From: Antilocapra americana
Lineage: Eukaryota; Chordata; Mammalia; Artiodactyla; Antilocapridae
Length of the DNA stretch: 64,000 nucleotides
Assembly (NCBI GenBank): GCA_007570785.1
Contig: ML660203.1
Coordinates: 6,692,638-6,756,637, forward strand
Reading direction: 5' to 3'
The translations under genes and the position numbers were made by a program. How positions within the stretch are numbered: the first letter of the stretch is position 1; every line of letters starts with the position of its first letter. The notes beneath the pieces were generated by a model. The model did no database searches and was not told the DNA's origin. It saw nothing but the letters and a program-made list of their open reading frames with translations. Shown piece after piece: positions 21,261 to 33,124 of the stretch.

Positions 21261-22059
21261 TAGACACAAAATTATGAGATGTTAATGGTCTTTAGACTCT
21301 CTGGGGAGACTGGTTGTGCCTGCTCTGGCCCAGGCCCCACTCCTGGGGCAACCCTCCTAGTCTGGCTAGGGGAGATTTCTGGGGATATGCCGGCTCACCA
21401 AGCCCCAAGTGTACCTCGTGCAGGGATCCAGGGGCCACAGAGAGGACCCCAACAGGATGGGAGGACTGGGGCTCCTCCCCTTCCGGTCTTTGAATTGGGC
21501 CCAGTCAGCCTCTTGGGGAGGCTTGCCCCCAAAAAGAGCTCTTGCCCCAGCTCCTTTCTGCAGGATAGTGTGGGGGGCCAAGCTGTGACCTCCTCCCTCG
21601 ATGTCTGGGATGCTCCTCTCCTCTGATGGCTGATTTCTTTATCTGTTCCCTAATAAGCTGGCCTCTGCAATCAGGCATATCCCAGTCACATGAGCCTCCA
21701 GGTTCTGAAACTTCTGCCTGGGTCATCACCCTTGAAGCAGACTCAGGTCCTCCTTATCAGCAGAGATTCTGAGCCTTCATCTTCAGTCTGCCTCCCTCAC
21801 AACTCGTGGGCCACATAGGAAGCCCCTAGCTAGGATGAGACCAGGGGCAGGGGGAGGTCAACTGGCCTGGCCCCTGTCCTTTCTAGGCTGAATAAGCCCA
21901 TGAAGACCCTTGGGACCACTCTGAAGTTTTCCTTCTAGATGGTAGCCTGGGTGGACCATATAGAGTGAAGATATGATCTGAAACTCGGAATTTAAAATAG
22001 TTCCCTTTTTTAACAGAAAAGGGTCATCAAGGATCAGGAGGGAGGTTCAGGAGGGAGGG

Positions 22060-22165
22060 GACTTATGCATACCTAGGGCTGATTCATGTTGATGTATGGC
22101 AGAAACCGATACAACACTGTGAAGTAATTATCCTCCAATTAAAAAGAAATAAAATTTTCAAAAAG
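22060..22165 (+). repeat. Ruminant L1 3' end fragment
   Basis: It reads tgattcatgttgatgtatgg and aattatcctccaattaaaaa, the ruminant L1 3' terminus. Confidence 0.75.
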
Positions 22166-22169
22166 AATC

Positions 22170-22290
22170 AACCACCATTGCTGCATTATATAGATGGAGA
22201 AGCTGAGACCCAGAGAAGGGTGAAGACAAGCCTAAGACCTCACAGGGAGGAAATGGCAGAGCCAGACCAAGGGCTCAGTGCTCCAGGCTC
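22170..22290 (-). repeat. MIR copy
   Basis: Antisense MIR: atagatggagaagctgagac, then aaatggcagagccagacca. Confidence 0.6.
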
Positions 22291-22784
22291 CAACCAGGGT
22301 CTTTCCTCCCTGTGTTGTAAGCGGAGGAACCTCTGCAACCAGGCAGCTCTCCAGAGGCGTCCCCTCTGGGAGTTCCCAAAGGGGGCACCTCTCTGAGGTC
22401 TGGAGAACACTTCACTTAGGCCTTGAACCCCAGCCCATAAGCTGCGCTCTACCAAGGCTGGCAGAACTCACACTAGATGCATATCTGTGTTGTCCCAGCA
22501 AGGAGCCTGATGATAATCCCCATCAAAGGCAATTAATTGCATCAGAAAGACGGGGTTCCTAGGGCCCTTCACCCTGTGAACCGGGTGCTTATTAAACACG
22601 ACAGGACAGCAGGGTCTCTGCCAATTTTGAGACTCTGCTTGTGGGAGTGTTTTAAAAATCCTGAAATGACTTTAATGGCGTGGTTAATGCCAGTCTAAAT
22701 ATGCCGTGGCTGTGAGTAATTAGCTAGACCAACGCTGTCCAATAGAAATCAAATGTGAGCTGCATATGAAATTTCAGTTTGGGG

Positions 22785-22903
22785 GGACTCCCTGGGAAGT
22801 CTAGTAGCTAGGACTCTGCACTTTCAGTGCTGAGAACTCAGGTTCAATCCCTTGTCGGGGAACTAAGATCCCACAAGCTTCATGGTGTGGCAAAAAAATA
22901 TAT
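22785..22903 (+). repeat. CHR-type SINE (in hAT)
   Basis: Sense tRNA-Glu-like head with gttcaatcccttgtcgggga, ending in an A/TA tail. Confidence 0.82.
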
Positions 22904-22904
22904 A

Positions 22905-23100
22905 TAGCGGGTAAAGAACCTGCCTGCAAAGCAAGAGACACAGGAGACACAGGCTCGATCCTTGGGTTGGGAAGATCCCCTGGAGAATGAAATGGCAATC
23001 CACTCCTGTATTGTTGCCTGGGAAATCCTATGGAGAGAAGAGCCTGGCGGGCTATAGTCCAGTGGATTGAAAAGAGTGGAACACAACCGAGCACACACAC
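22905..23100 (+). repeat. Bov-tA SINE, left arm of an inverted pair
   Basis: A sense copy from gggtaaagaacctgcctgca to the cacacac tail. Confidence 0.88.
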
Positions 23101-23124
23101 ATATATACACGTGTGTGTGTGTGT
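23091..23124 (+). repeat. Alternating purine-pyrimidine linker (CA/TA/CG/TG)
   Basis: CACACA, then ATATATACACG, then TGTGTG, located between two SINE tails that face each other. Confidence 0.92.
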
Positions 23125-23328
23125 GCCTGCATGCTCAGTCATGTCTTACCCTTTGCGACCCCATGGACTCTAGCCTGCCAAACTCCTCTGTCCATGAAAT
23201 TTTCCCAGCAGGGATAGTAGAATGGGTTGCCATTTCCTACTCCAAGGGATCTTCTCGACTGAGGGATGGAACCTGTGTCTCCTGCCCTGGCAGGCAGATT
23301 CTTCACCACTGCATCACCTGGGAAGCCA
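23125..23328 (-). repeat. Bov-tA SINE, right arm of an inverted pair
   Basis: An antisense copy from tgcctgcatgctcagtcatg to catcacctgggaagcc. Confidence 0.88.
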
Positions 23329-23404
23329 CATACATACATACATGACAATAAATAAATAAACAAAAATTTCTAGTAGCCACAATACAGAAAAGTAAAAAGA
23401 AACA

Positions 23405-23599
23405 CTGGTCTATGGTAAGGAATCCACCTGCAATGCAGGAGACTTGCAAGAAACGTGGGCTTGGGACGATCCCCTGGAGAAGGAAATGGCAACCCACTCT
23501 AGCATTCTTGCCTGGGAAATCCCATGGACAGAGGAGCTTGGTGGCTGCAGTCCAAGGCATTGCAAAGAGTCGGACACAACTAAGTGACTAAACAACAAC
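23405..23599 (+). repeat. Bov-tA SINE with target duplication
   Basis: A sense copy. The perfect 11-base target AAAAAGAAACA occurs at 23394-23404 and 23600-23610. Confidence 0.9.
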
Positions 23600-23894
23600 A
23601 AAAAGAAACAGATGAAATTAATTTAATAATATATTTCATGTAATACCCAAGTATTATTGCAATGGGTGGTCAATATAAAACATTATTCATGAGCTGCTTT
23701 ACATTCCCTTTACCTGTAAGCCATTAGGATCTGGTGTGTCTCTCACACTGGTGGCAAATGTCTATTTGGACTGTCCACATTTCCAGTGTTCGGTAGCCAC
23801 TTGCAGTTCTAGATTCCCCTAGCAGACAACGGAGAGCTGAACACCTCCAAGGGGAGGCCTAGGACTTGCATCTCCCCAGATCCCACACAGGGGC

Positions 23895-24090
23895 AGGGAA
23901 CAGGCCTCTACTGGGCACGAACTGTATGCCAGGCACTGGGATCAGTGTCACTAAACCCCCACAACGTATCTGGAAGGTAGGTGGTGTTCACCCTGTCTTA
24001 TGACTGGGACAACTGAGGCTCAGAGAGGTGAAATGACTGGGCTGAAGTCACACGGTGGCTGGGACCAAGGTCCACGCCCCCAGGCTTCTG
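23895..24090 (-). repeat. MIR copy
   Basis: Antisense MIR: actgaggctcagagaggtga and gaagtcacacggtggctggg. Confidence 0.7.
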
Positions 24091-24594
24091 CTGAGGCTCA
24101 GTGAGGCGGCCTCACATAGCCCCGGACCCTCAGCAGCTATTCCCCTCTCGTCTACCCTCTGCGTCACAGTGACTTCTTGAGATTTCTGGCTGCAGCGCAA
24201 AGGGAGCCTGTGGAAGGGGTTCGCCCAGCCTTGTCCTGAGCTTTGGACGGGGAGCCGGGCCCCAGTACCAGCGTGGCAGCGACAGAAGCACCCTTTCCAC
24301 AAGTTTGATTACCTAGTTAGCTGTCCAGCGAGCTGCCTAGCGTCTGTGTCCCCTCCTAGACTGTGAGCTCTTATGAGGGGGAACAATGCCAATCTTATTT
24401 TCCACTGTATCCTCAAGACCGAACAGAGCCTGCTCCAGCCAACTGCATCTGTGGGTCTGGGTTCGATTCTTCTGGAACCTCCTCCATCCCAAGGAGCCTG
24501 ATAGCTCCAGAGGAGGCCCCTTCCGTCTCTGACAGGCGCGATTTGATTGAAAAGGCAGCCTCATGCTGGGACCTGAGCTCCTGCTTGCCCGTTT

Positions 24595-25080
24595 ACTTAC
24601 ATGTAGTTTGGCACAAGTCACTTAAGCCTGCGGACTCTCAATTTCCTCATCTCTAAAATGGGAATAAAAGAGCCCATCTCAGGACTTTCTGATGGCCCAG
24701 TGGTTAAGAATCCTCGTGCCATACAGGGGACACTGGTTCAATCCCTGGTCTGGGAACTAAGATCTCACATACTACAGGGCAACTAAGCCCCTGTGCCACA
24801 ACTACTGAGCCCACGAGCTGCAACTCCTGAAGCCCTCACACCTAGAGCCTGTGCCCTGCAATGACTCCTGAAGCCATTGCAATGAGAAGCCCTTTCACTG
24901 CAACTAGAGAGTAGCCTTGCTTGCCACATTTAGAGAAAGGGGGCATGCAGCAGGGAAGACCCAGCGCAGCCAATAAATAAATGAACAAATAAAATATTGA
25001 AGGAAAAAAAAAAGAGTGGTCCCTTAAAAAAAAGAAAAAAAGCCCATCTCCTGGGGTTGTTTTAGGACCAGAGGGAAAGA
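24595..25080 (+). repeat. MIR split by a long CHR SINE
   Basis: MIR at 24595-24680 (ctcaatttcctcatctctaa) resumes at 25041-25080 (ctggggttgttttaggacc). Confidence 0.7.
24681..25040 (+). repeat. Long CHR-type SINE with target duplication
   Basis: The target AGCCCATCTC is repeated at 24671-24680 and 25041-25050. The body has the tRNA-Glu-like head, ctgtgccacaactactgagc, and a (aaataaat)n/A-rich tail. Confidence 0.9.
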
Positions 25081-25379
25081 CACGTGGGGAGCCCTTTGTT
25101 CTCTGCTGTATCTGTGTTGATGACCGCCGATGAATTTATTGATACAAGCGGGGCCTCAATGGACCTTCTGGGCCAGAGCAGGGGACTCTGTGCCTCCCGC
25201 ATATCTGAAGACAGGGACCAGGCCCCGTGTTCTCTCGTCTGTGCCCCAGGTGTCCCCAGCACCCTCCACCGCCTGACTGCCTTTGTTTGCTTTCTTTCCT
25301 TCCAAGAGTGTCAGGAGTGCCCACGCTGGAGTGAGTCCCGAGGGTTCCCCAGGCCAGGGCCATGCTGGTGACTTCACAG

Positions 25380-25870
25380 TGCTCATCTCCTCACTCAGGC
25401 CAAGACCAGGCTCCTCACTACACCTCACAGGACACATCAAGACCTGGACTGGTCATGCATCCCTCTCTGCCCGTTTCCTCTTTGCCATTCCCTTGCCTCC
25501 CCGGCTCCAGCCACACTGACCTCCTCGCTGCTCCTTAAACATTCCAGGAATGCTCCTGCTCAGGGCCTTTGCATTTGATGTTTGTGCCCCTCCCCCACAC
25601 CATAACACAGTTATTTCAAACCTTCCAGCCTCTAATCACATGTCTCCCTGACCATTTAATATAAAACCGCAGCCCCCACCACTATGAAGCCCCTGACTTT
25701 TCTGTCTTTCTGAACAGTGACCATTATCTGCCACATTACAGGTCTATTTCTTGACTCTCTGCAGCCTTCACTACTATGAAAACCCCTAGAAAACAAGGGT
25801 GGTGGCTGTCTTGCTCTCCAGCCTGGGTCCTGGGGCAGAGTGGGTGCTCAAGAACTAATTACTGAACAAA
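25380..25870 (+). repeat. L2 3' region
   Basis: An L2 pattern: ctcagggcctttgcatttga, then ctccctgaccatttaatata, then a gtgggtgctcaagaactaat tail. Confidence 0.65.
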
Positions 25871-26104
25871 CACACAAATGTGCTTTTTGAAACTTGTTTG
25901 TGATGGTCTCCCCCATGGAGAGATGTTCCTGAGGGAGGGGCCGAGCTGCTTTTGCTCATGACTTTGCTTCTGTAAGGCCAAGCACACAGTGGGCCCTCAG
26001 CCACTACTGGCTGAATGGGACCGGACACACCACACCCTGGGAAGGGGTATAATCTCGGTGCTATTATGACCTGCAGCTGTAGTTTGCCCAGGGTCGAGAA
26101 GGTG

Positions 26105-26260
26105 CCAGTTCATGTCAAGTGCTGACCTGTCTTTCCATTAAATCCTCCTAATGCTAAAAGATATTTCATACCCATTTTGCAGATGAGGAAACTCAAGGCT
26201 GGAGAGGTGCCCCAGGTCTGCTAGCTGACAAGTGCGGATCCGGGGTCCCGCTCGGCTCTT
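26105..26260 (-). repeat. MIR copy
   Basis: Antisense MIR: cccattttgcagatgaggaa, then ctgctagctgacaagtgcgg. Confidence 0.7.
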
Positions 26261-26388
26261 CTTGACCTCCAAACAGGAAATAACACTCACTGTGCAGGTC
26301 CCGCTGGGCGTGGAGCTGAGTGCCACCGTCACTGTCTTCCTCACAGTCACAGAGAGCCCGGGAGTTCCCACCACTGACATCTCTGCTT

Positions 26389-26683
26389 CTATTTATTTAT
26401 TTACTTTCAGCTGTGCTGGGTCTTCACTGGTGCTCGGGCTTTTCTCGAGTTGCAGTGAGCAGGGTCCACTCTTCACTGCAGTCCACAGGCTCCTCAGCGC
26501 GGTGGCTTCTCTTGTTGAGAGTACGGGCTGTAGGCACATGCCAGCTTCAGTAGCCGCAGCACAGCACCTGGGCTCAGTACTTGCCACACTGGCTTAGGTG
26601 CTCTGCGGCCTGTGCAGTCTTCCTGGACCAAGAGTCCCTTGCACTGGCAGGCAGATTTTTATCCACGGGACCACCAGGAAGTC
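26389..26683 (-). repeat. Long CHR-type SINE
   Basis: It begins atttatttatttactttcag and ends ggaccaccaggaagt. A near-perfect target, ctgacat(ct)ctgctt, flanks it at about 26374-26387 and 26684-26697. Confidence 0.85.
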
Positions 26684-28177
26684 CTGACATTCTGCTTAAG
26701 GATGAGCAGCCTGAGACTTGGAGCGATCAGACTGTACTGAAGATGACACGGCTGGTGGCCACCGAGTGACCTGTCTGTAGGGCCTGAGCTCTGAAGAGCA
26801 AAAAGTTCCTTTAGTTTCAAGAGCGTCATTTGGGGCCAAAATCTCTGTTGACTGGAGGGGAGGGGGTCCACCAGGCCCATTCCAGCTGATCTTGGGATTG
26901 GGTCCCTTCCATCAGGTGGACCTGGGAGGCGGGCACGCCTGGCCCTAGCCAGGCCCTCTTCCCCTGTATTCCAAGTCACCCTGGCAGCCATCCTCCTCTC
27001 TGTAGCACAGTCCTTCCCATCTTGAGAGCAGGAGGGTATAATTCGATCTTCACTACAGAGCCCTTCCAGATCAACCCTCTAGAAGGAAATGAGGACTCAT
27101 GACTTGACCAAAGTAAACATCTCCAATGTAGATTACTTTAGAGACCTGGGCCATTGCTCTCCACACTGAAGGAAATGCCCTTTAAAGCCAGAGCTCTAGT
27201 GTTAAACCAAAGGAGTGGCATTCTAATGGTGAAATTTCAGGCAAGGGTGGAGGTTGGGACAAGTCTTGGCGAGCTTCACCCAGGCTCCTGGGGCTGGGTC
27301 AGGGCTTCCTCAGGGGTCCCTGCCGAAGTGGAAGCATCACTGGGTATCCCGGGTCTCTGATATCAATGATCTATTGGGAGAATCCGGTGGAGATGCTGGG
27401 TAATTCTATTTAAACGGCTGCAACCTGCTCCAGGGTTTCACGGCACTCGCCAAGGCCTGTAAATCATGCCACAGCAACTCAAGGAGGGGATAAATTCCCT
27501 TCTAATTCAAGAATATCTTTAGCTGCGATCTTGAATGCAGTATAGCATCTGAGGGAGGGGGTGCTTTCAGCGCCTGCTGGATGGTGGTTCAAGCTCAGGC
27601 AAGGTGGCAGGGAGGCCCGACTTCCCTTGTGGCTGGTCTGGTTTGGTGGACATTCCCAGGTGGGCTCAGCTCAGGTCTGGAGGAGCTGTGAGGTGAGGGA
27701 AGCTGACAGTCAGGCCTCAAGGCCCTCAGGAGGCTTCCAGCTCCACTGACACCAGTAGGTCAGTGGACCAGGCCACGTGGCCACTGGTAGGGCTGTCAGG
27801 ACGGTACAGCCTAGAAAAAGGGAAGGACTGGGCTTCCTTGGTCTGCCTAGCTGTGGTCTCCCCCAGCCCTGCCTTGACTCTTCTGCCCCTTTAAAGAGGG
27901 ACACTGATTCACTGGCAGGGAAGAGAGTATCAACAGCGGGGCCTGCAGATCACACGTTTTCTCCTGGGTGACTTCATCAGCCTCTGGGGGCCACAAGTCC
28001 ACCTCAGTCAGCCCTGACCCAAGCATTTCCCTGCCTAGAGCCCACCTCCTCTTGAATGGCTCCCAAATCCAGCACATCTTACCCTCACCAGAATTCCTAT
28101 CTTTCCCTCAAGTCTGGCCCTCCTCTAAACTTCCTGTCTCAGGAGCAGTCCTGAGCCATCTGTCTATCCTGCCTCTG

Positions 28178-28260
28178 AGATGGGATCCATCCCAGCCCTC
28201 CCGATGGGATCCATCCCCCCAGAGATGGGCTCCTTCTCCCCAAGATGGGATCCATCCCCT
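28178..28260 (+). repeat. Short minisatellite
   Basis: Four copies of a GATGGGATCCATCCC-like unit start at about 28179, 28203, 28223 (diverged) and 28243, every 20-24 bases. Confidence 0.85.
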
Positions 28261-28269
28261 TAGAGGGGG

Positions 28270-28690
28270 AATCCTTCCCCGAGCCCTGCACCCTGAGTGA
28301 ACATCTTCTGAACCCCTTCCCCTACTTAAAACTCTTAATGCTTCCCATGCTTAGAATAAAACCCAAATGCTTTTCTGTGACCTCACCACCCGTGAGCTCC
28401 CCCTCACTCTCCCTCCTAGCCACTTGACCTTCTGGAGATTTCTATAATGTACCTACTCCCTCCTACCACGATTCCCTCTGCCAGGAACACTCCCACACCT
28501 CTGCCAGAGTCTGGCGTTAGTGCTACTTCCTGGAGGGGCCCATGGTCCCTCTTGAGGCCTCTCCTTAGCCCCTCACCCTTCTCCTTTCCAGCCCTGCCAC
28601 TCTCAACTGGGCTTGAACACCCAAGGGTGTGGTCTGATTCTCCTCACTTATATTCTGAGCCTAGCACTTGGTGAATCTCATTGACTGAAT
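28270..28690 (+). repeat. L2 fragment
   Basis: An L2 pattern: gcttagaataaaacccaaat, then cctcaccacccgtgagctcc, then ccctctgccaggaacactcc. Confidence 0.6.
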
Positions 28691-29204
28691 AAGTTAGGGA
28701 GATAATGGATACATAAATGAAGAGCTGACTCTTTAGCTTGGGGAGCCAAAGGTGCGGCCAAAGATGAGGCAGGGGGCCTGATCGCTGTAGGGGAGCCTGG
28801 GCCTTGCGCTGACACCAGCTCACTGTGTCTCTGGGGTATTGGTCCCTCTCTGTGCCTCAGTTTCCCCAGAAGAATGAGGGAGTTGGGTGAGGTGACCTCT
28901 AAGATCACCTGAGTTGGGGAGGGGGTCTGTGTTCTGGAATATAAAGGAAGTGGACAAGTGACCAAGCCAGGGCCTAGAGGTGGGGCTGGAGGGAGTTAGA
29001 TCAGGTCCACTTAGGGTCAAATGTTCCCACAGTCAGAGCTCTCCTACTGTCAGACGGGTGGCCCCAGGAGGAAGTGAGCTCACCCTTGCTGGAGGTGTGT
29101 AAGCATGGGGTGCTGTGGGGAAGACCCGCATACTGCCTGGGCGGTTGGACACATGACCAGGCACACAGCCTGGAACTGGGAGAGACACATCTTCTAGAGG
29201 TCAG

Positions 29205-29370
29205 TCCCAGATCCATCCTTACTAGCTGTGTGACCTTGGGCGAGTTGTTTAGGTCTCTGAATCTCCCGAGGCACTTAATCTAGAAACAGATATAGCCTTG
29301 ACCTTGCATGGTTTTGAGAAACTACATAGAGCCTGGAGCTGTGTAAGTGTTTGGTAAGCGTCAGCATCTT
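29205..29370 (+). repeat. MIR copy
   Basis: It contains tagctgtgtgaccttgggcg and tagagcctggagctgtgtaa. A shorter MIR core also lies at 28840-28900. Confidence 0.65.
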
Positions 29371-30320
29371 CTCCAGCCTAGACCGCATATTGAGGATTTA
29401 ACTTCTGGCTGAACACAGGACAAGCTAGCTGCTTCTTCCTGAGTCCAGCAAGGCCTGGCCCCAAGTTTCAGGGTCTCATGGAGTGCTCATTTGGGCCCTC
29501 ATTCCGGGGGGCCTTGGTCTTGACCCTGGAGCCTAGGAGAAAGGCATCTTAGACCGGTCCCCTCACCACCCTAGGCGCCCCCCCTCCAGATTCACCGGCC
29601 AATGGATTTTTCCCTCTGCCCCCCTCCCGCATCCCCTCCCTGCAGGGATCCCAGTCCTTTCCACGCCTTCCAATCAAGGCAAACTGCCTCATCAATCATG
29701 TTCTCTCTAATTAACTTCTAATTTACCTCTTTAGTCAAATCTATTTACAATCAGGGACAAGAAAACACGCAGCAGCTCAAGGTGCGGACATGCGACCAGC
29801 TCTGGGGACCACGGAGGATCCATCAGCCCTAGACCAGGATGAAAGCACAGTGAGGGCTGAGGGCTCTGAGGGGCAGGGGTGGGGGTACCACTTGGCCCAG
29901 CGTCCGGCCCGCAACAGCCTGGCATCCAGCCCCTGGCATCACCTTACATCTCCCAGAGGCCTTTCCTGCTGGGTGCCCCCCGCCACAAATGGCCAGCTGC
30001 CCCCTGCTCTCCCCATTCTTGTGTTCCCCTCTGTCTGATTTCTCTGCCTCACTAGGAAGGAGCTCCCCGTGGGCAGGCATCCTACCCCTCACTGGCTGTG
30101 TGGCCTCAGAAAACAACTGGACAACTCTGAGCTTCTGTCTCCAGGTTTGCACAACGAGGAGCAAAACCACATTGCCCACCTTGCCGGTGGGAGCCCGGCC
30201 AGCCATGCCTGGACCCTGAGCCCAGCGGTGATGGGCCACAGACCTTGTTTGCTTGGTTTTTGTCTCTGTATTTTGGATGTTATAAGTTTTTAAAATTTTG
30301 AACGAATCTCCAACTTCCAG

Positions 30321-30539
30321 AAAGTTAAAGTGTTAGTCGCTCAGTTGTGTCTGACTCTTTGCAACCCCCTGGTCTGTAGCCTACCATGGCTCATCTGTCT
30401 ATGGGATTTCCCAGGCAAGAACACTGGAGTGGGTTGCCATTTCCTTCTCAGGGGACCTTCCCCACCCAAGGGTCAAACCCCGGTCTCCTTCCTGCACTGC
30501 AGGCAGATTCTTTACCATCGGAACCACCAGAGAAGCCCT
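30321..30539 (-). repeat. Bov-tA SINE
   Basis: An antisense copy from gttagtcgctcagttgtgtc to accaccagagaagccc. Confidence 0.92.
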
Positions 30540-30689
30540 TATAGAAAAGTTGCGGGCATGGTTTATGATATGCCATTACCTTTGAATTTCAGTGTGCGTT
30601 TTCTAAGGACATATTCTTATATAACCACAGTATAACCGGACAAATTGAGAAATTTGTGTAGAAATATCACTGTTGTCTAAGCTCAGCCA

Positions 30690-30860
30690 GGGCCTGAATT
30701 TTAAGCCCACTGTGTCACTCCCTGGCTGTGTGACTCTGGCCAAGTCACAGGGCCCCTCTGAGGCCCATTTCTGCATCTGTAACCGGGTGGTCATGGTAGC
30801 AATCTCATCTCTATCTTGCAGTGTTGCGGTGGGTGTGAGTTCAATGAGCCGCTGGGTGAT
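30690..30860 (+). repeat. MIR copy
   Basis: It contains ggctgtgtgactctggccaa and catttctgcatctgtaaccg. Confidence 0.7.
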
Positions 30861-31097
30861 GCATGGAAAACAGCATGGTAGACGGGGTACTGCCCCATCT
30901 CTATGTTCCAGGCAGAAAGGAAAGCTAAGAGGGACCAATGACTTGTTGCAGGTCACAAAGCATGAAAACTGAAGTCACAGCCCTGGCCTGGAAGAATCAG
31001 AACTCTGGGATGGAGGACCCAAGACTCAGAAAGCCCAGTGACTTAGGCCTACGATAAGGTGGAAACTGGGGCATTTCCTGATGGTCCAATGGTTAGG

Positions 31098-31303
31098 GGA
31101 GCTTCCCAGGTGGTGCTAGTGGAAAAGAATTCCCCTGCCAGTGCAGGAGACGCAGATTTGAGTCCTGGATCGGAAAGATCCCCTGGAGTAGGAAATGGTA
31201 ATCCACTCCAGTATTCTTGCCTGAAAAAGCTGTGGACAGAGGAACCTGGCGGGCGACAGTCCATGGGGTCGCAAAGAGTCAGACACGACTGAGCGACTAA
31301 GCA
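31098..31303 (+). repeat. Bov-tA SINE (in CHR)
   Basis: A sense copy. It is flanked by ccaatggttagg (31086-31097) and ccagtggtcagg (31304-31315), a target duplication with two mismatches. Confidence 0.88.
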
Positions 31304-31365
31304 CCAGTGGTCAGGACTCAGCGCTTTCACTGCCTGGGCTTGCATTCAGTCTCTGGTTAGGGCAC

Positions 31366-31498
31366 AGCAGCTGCTGCTGCCAAGTCGCTCAGTCGTGTCT
31401 GATTCTGTGCGACCCCACAGACGGCAGCCCACCAGGCTCCGCCGTCCCTGGGATTCTCCAGGCAAGAACAGTGGAGTGGGTTGCCATTGCCTTCTCCA
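31366..31498 (-). repeat. Single BOV-A unit (in CHR)
   Basis: An antisense monomer starting with the (gct)n tail. The perfect 11-base target GGTTAGGGCAC lies at 31355-31365 and 31499-31509. Confidence 0.92.
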
Positions 31499-31809
31499 GG
31501 TTAGGGCACTAAGATGCTGCAAGCCAAGCAGCCTGGCCAAAAATAAATAAATAAAGGTGGAAAGTGGAGAGCTGGGGGGCAGGTGAGGGATAATGATTAT
31601 TAATGGTACACCAATAATACTAACTGTAACCAGTGAGCAAGTCACCTTGCAGGAGGCCTCTCCTGTGGCCTGCAGGAGATAGGGGTGGAGGGAGGCTGCC
31701 CCAACACGGGGGGCACCAGGCTGGTTCGTGGGACTCTTGGAGGGGCCTGTGAGCCATACGGCGGGAGACATCTACTTGGCCCTGGCTCCCGGCCTGTTTT
31801 CTCACAGAA

Positions 31810-32150
31810 GATCCCTTCCTCTTCATTCACGTATACATCCACGCACTGGCTCATTCTGTTCACGCTCCATGTTCCCTCTGCCTGGAACATTTTTCCAGCT
31901 CCACCCATGGCTGCCCCTGCCCACCTCTCAGGTCTCAGCTGGAGTATCACCTCCTTGGAGGGGCCCTCCAGAACCATCTTATTTCCAGTAGAACCTTCTC
32001 CCCTGACCAAGACACTCTCTAATTTTCTGTTTATCTCATTACCTTATTTTGTTCATCTCACCTATTTCTATCTGAAATTATATCATTTCATTCTCTTCTT
32101 TTGGTTGCTTTGCGCCTGTCTTTCCACTCATGAGTTCCTTAAAAGCTTGG
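31810..32150 (+). repeat. L2 fragment
   Basis: An L2 pattern: tgttccctctgcctggaaca, then tctcaggtctcagctggagt, then tttctgtttatctcattacc. Confidence 0.7.
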
Positions 32151-32159
32151 AATTCCCCA

Positions 32160-32294
32160 TTTAAGGTGGTCTGGGGGTTAAGAACCCATGCTCCCACCCA
32201 AGCTCCCACCCACGCTGCCAGGAGGCACTGGTTCCATCCCTGGTTGGGGAACTAACATCCCAAAAGCTCCAAGTGTGGCCCCCCCCAAAAAAGA
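32160..32294 (+). repeat. CHR-type SINE (diverged)
   Basis: It has gttccatccctggttgggga and a C-rich then A-rich end. The head carries a short duplicated CTCCCACCCA stretch. Confidence 0.75.
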
Positions 32295-33124
32295 GCAGAG
32301 ATCTTTGTTTTGTTCCTTGTCGTCACCTCAGCGCCAACAAGGAGATGCTGGATAAATACAGCAGAATGAACTTGGAGTTCACCCGTTCATTAGTGCCTGC
32401 CCTGGTGCCTGTCGATGTGGGGAATGCAGAAATGGAATCAGACTGGGGTTCTGCCCTCACCTGCTCATAACCCGCCCAATGTGTAGTTGGGCAGCAAAGC
32501 CCAGCCCCCTGCACCCAACACTACTGATGGGGACAAATTCTCTCATGGAACAGCCCTCGTCGGGGGTTGGTCAAAGGACGAGCAGTGCCTGATCCTATCC
32601 AGGATGGAGCTTTGAGGCCAGGCCAGTGTGGGGTCCAGCCCAAGCTCTGCCCTGATGACCCTGGCTGGAGACCTGAAATGACACCAGTTTTCCATGGGGC
32701 TCTGAAGGAGGCTCAGAGAGGGGGCAATGCTCCAGCCCAGTGTGCACAGGCTCCAGTGTGTCTCTTTGTTGTGGGGGGGTGTATCAAGCCCAACTGGGGA
32801 GCCCCCTCCTGGGGAGCAGGGATCTTATTAAAGGACTGGGAGAGGCCTGGGGTCCGGAGACCTCTGGGGGATGGGGTGATGGGGAGATGGCCCTGCTGTC
32901 TCCCTGCCCTGTTTGTTCACATCGCTATTTCCCTGCCCGTGTTCCTCATTCCAGCCTGTTTAATTAGGTGTCCAGGGGTGTCTCTGACTCTGTTTCGATA
33001 GAATTTGCCTTGTTTAATCAGTAACAGGATGGCTGCCTCTGACAGCTGTTTTTCCCAGGAAAAAAAATAGGCTTTTGGGGACGAGGTGAGTCAGGAAGCA
33101 GCGGAAATCGGGCTTCTTGGCTTA

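Larger units (their letters stand above)
22732..23830 (+). repeat. hAT (MER1-group) element hosting four SINEs
   Basis: Pieces of one old nonautonomous DNA transposon can be read in order. They are 22732-22784 (gctgtccaatagaaatcaaa), 23365-23404 (tttctagtagccacaataca) and 23600-23830 (atttaataatatatttcatg, cggtagccacttgcagttct). The family assignment is from memory. Confidence 0.65.
31071..31553 (+). repeat. CHR-type SINE split by two younger SINEs
   Basis: The CHR pieces read in order: 31071-31097 (cctgatggtccaatggttag), 31304-31365 (agcgctttcactgcctgggc) and 31499-31553 (cactaagatgctgcaagcc, then the aaataaataaat tail). Confidence 0.85.
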
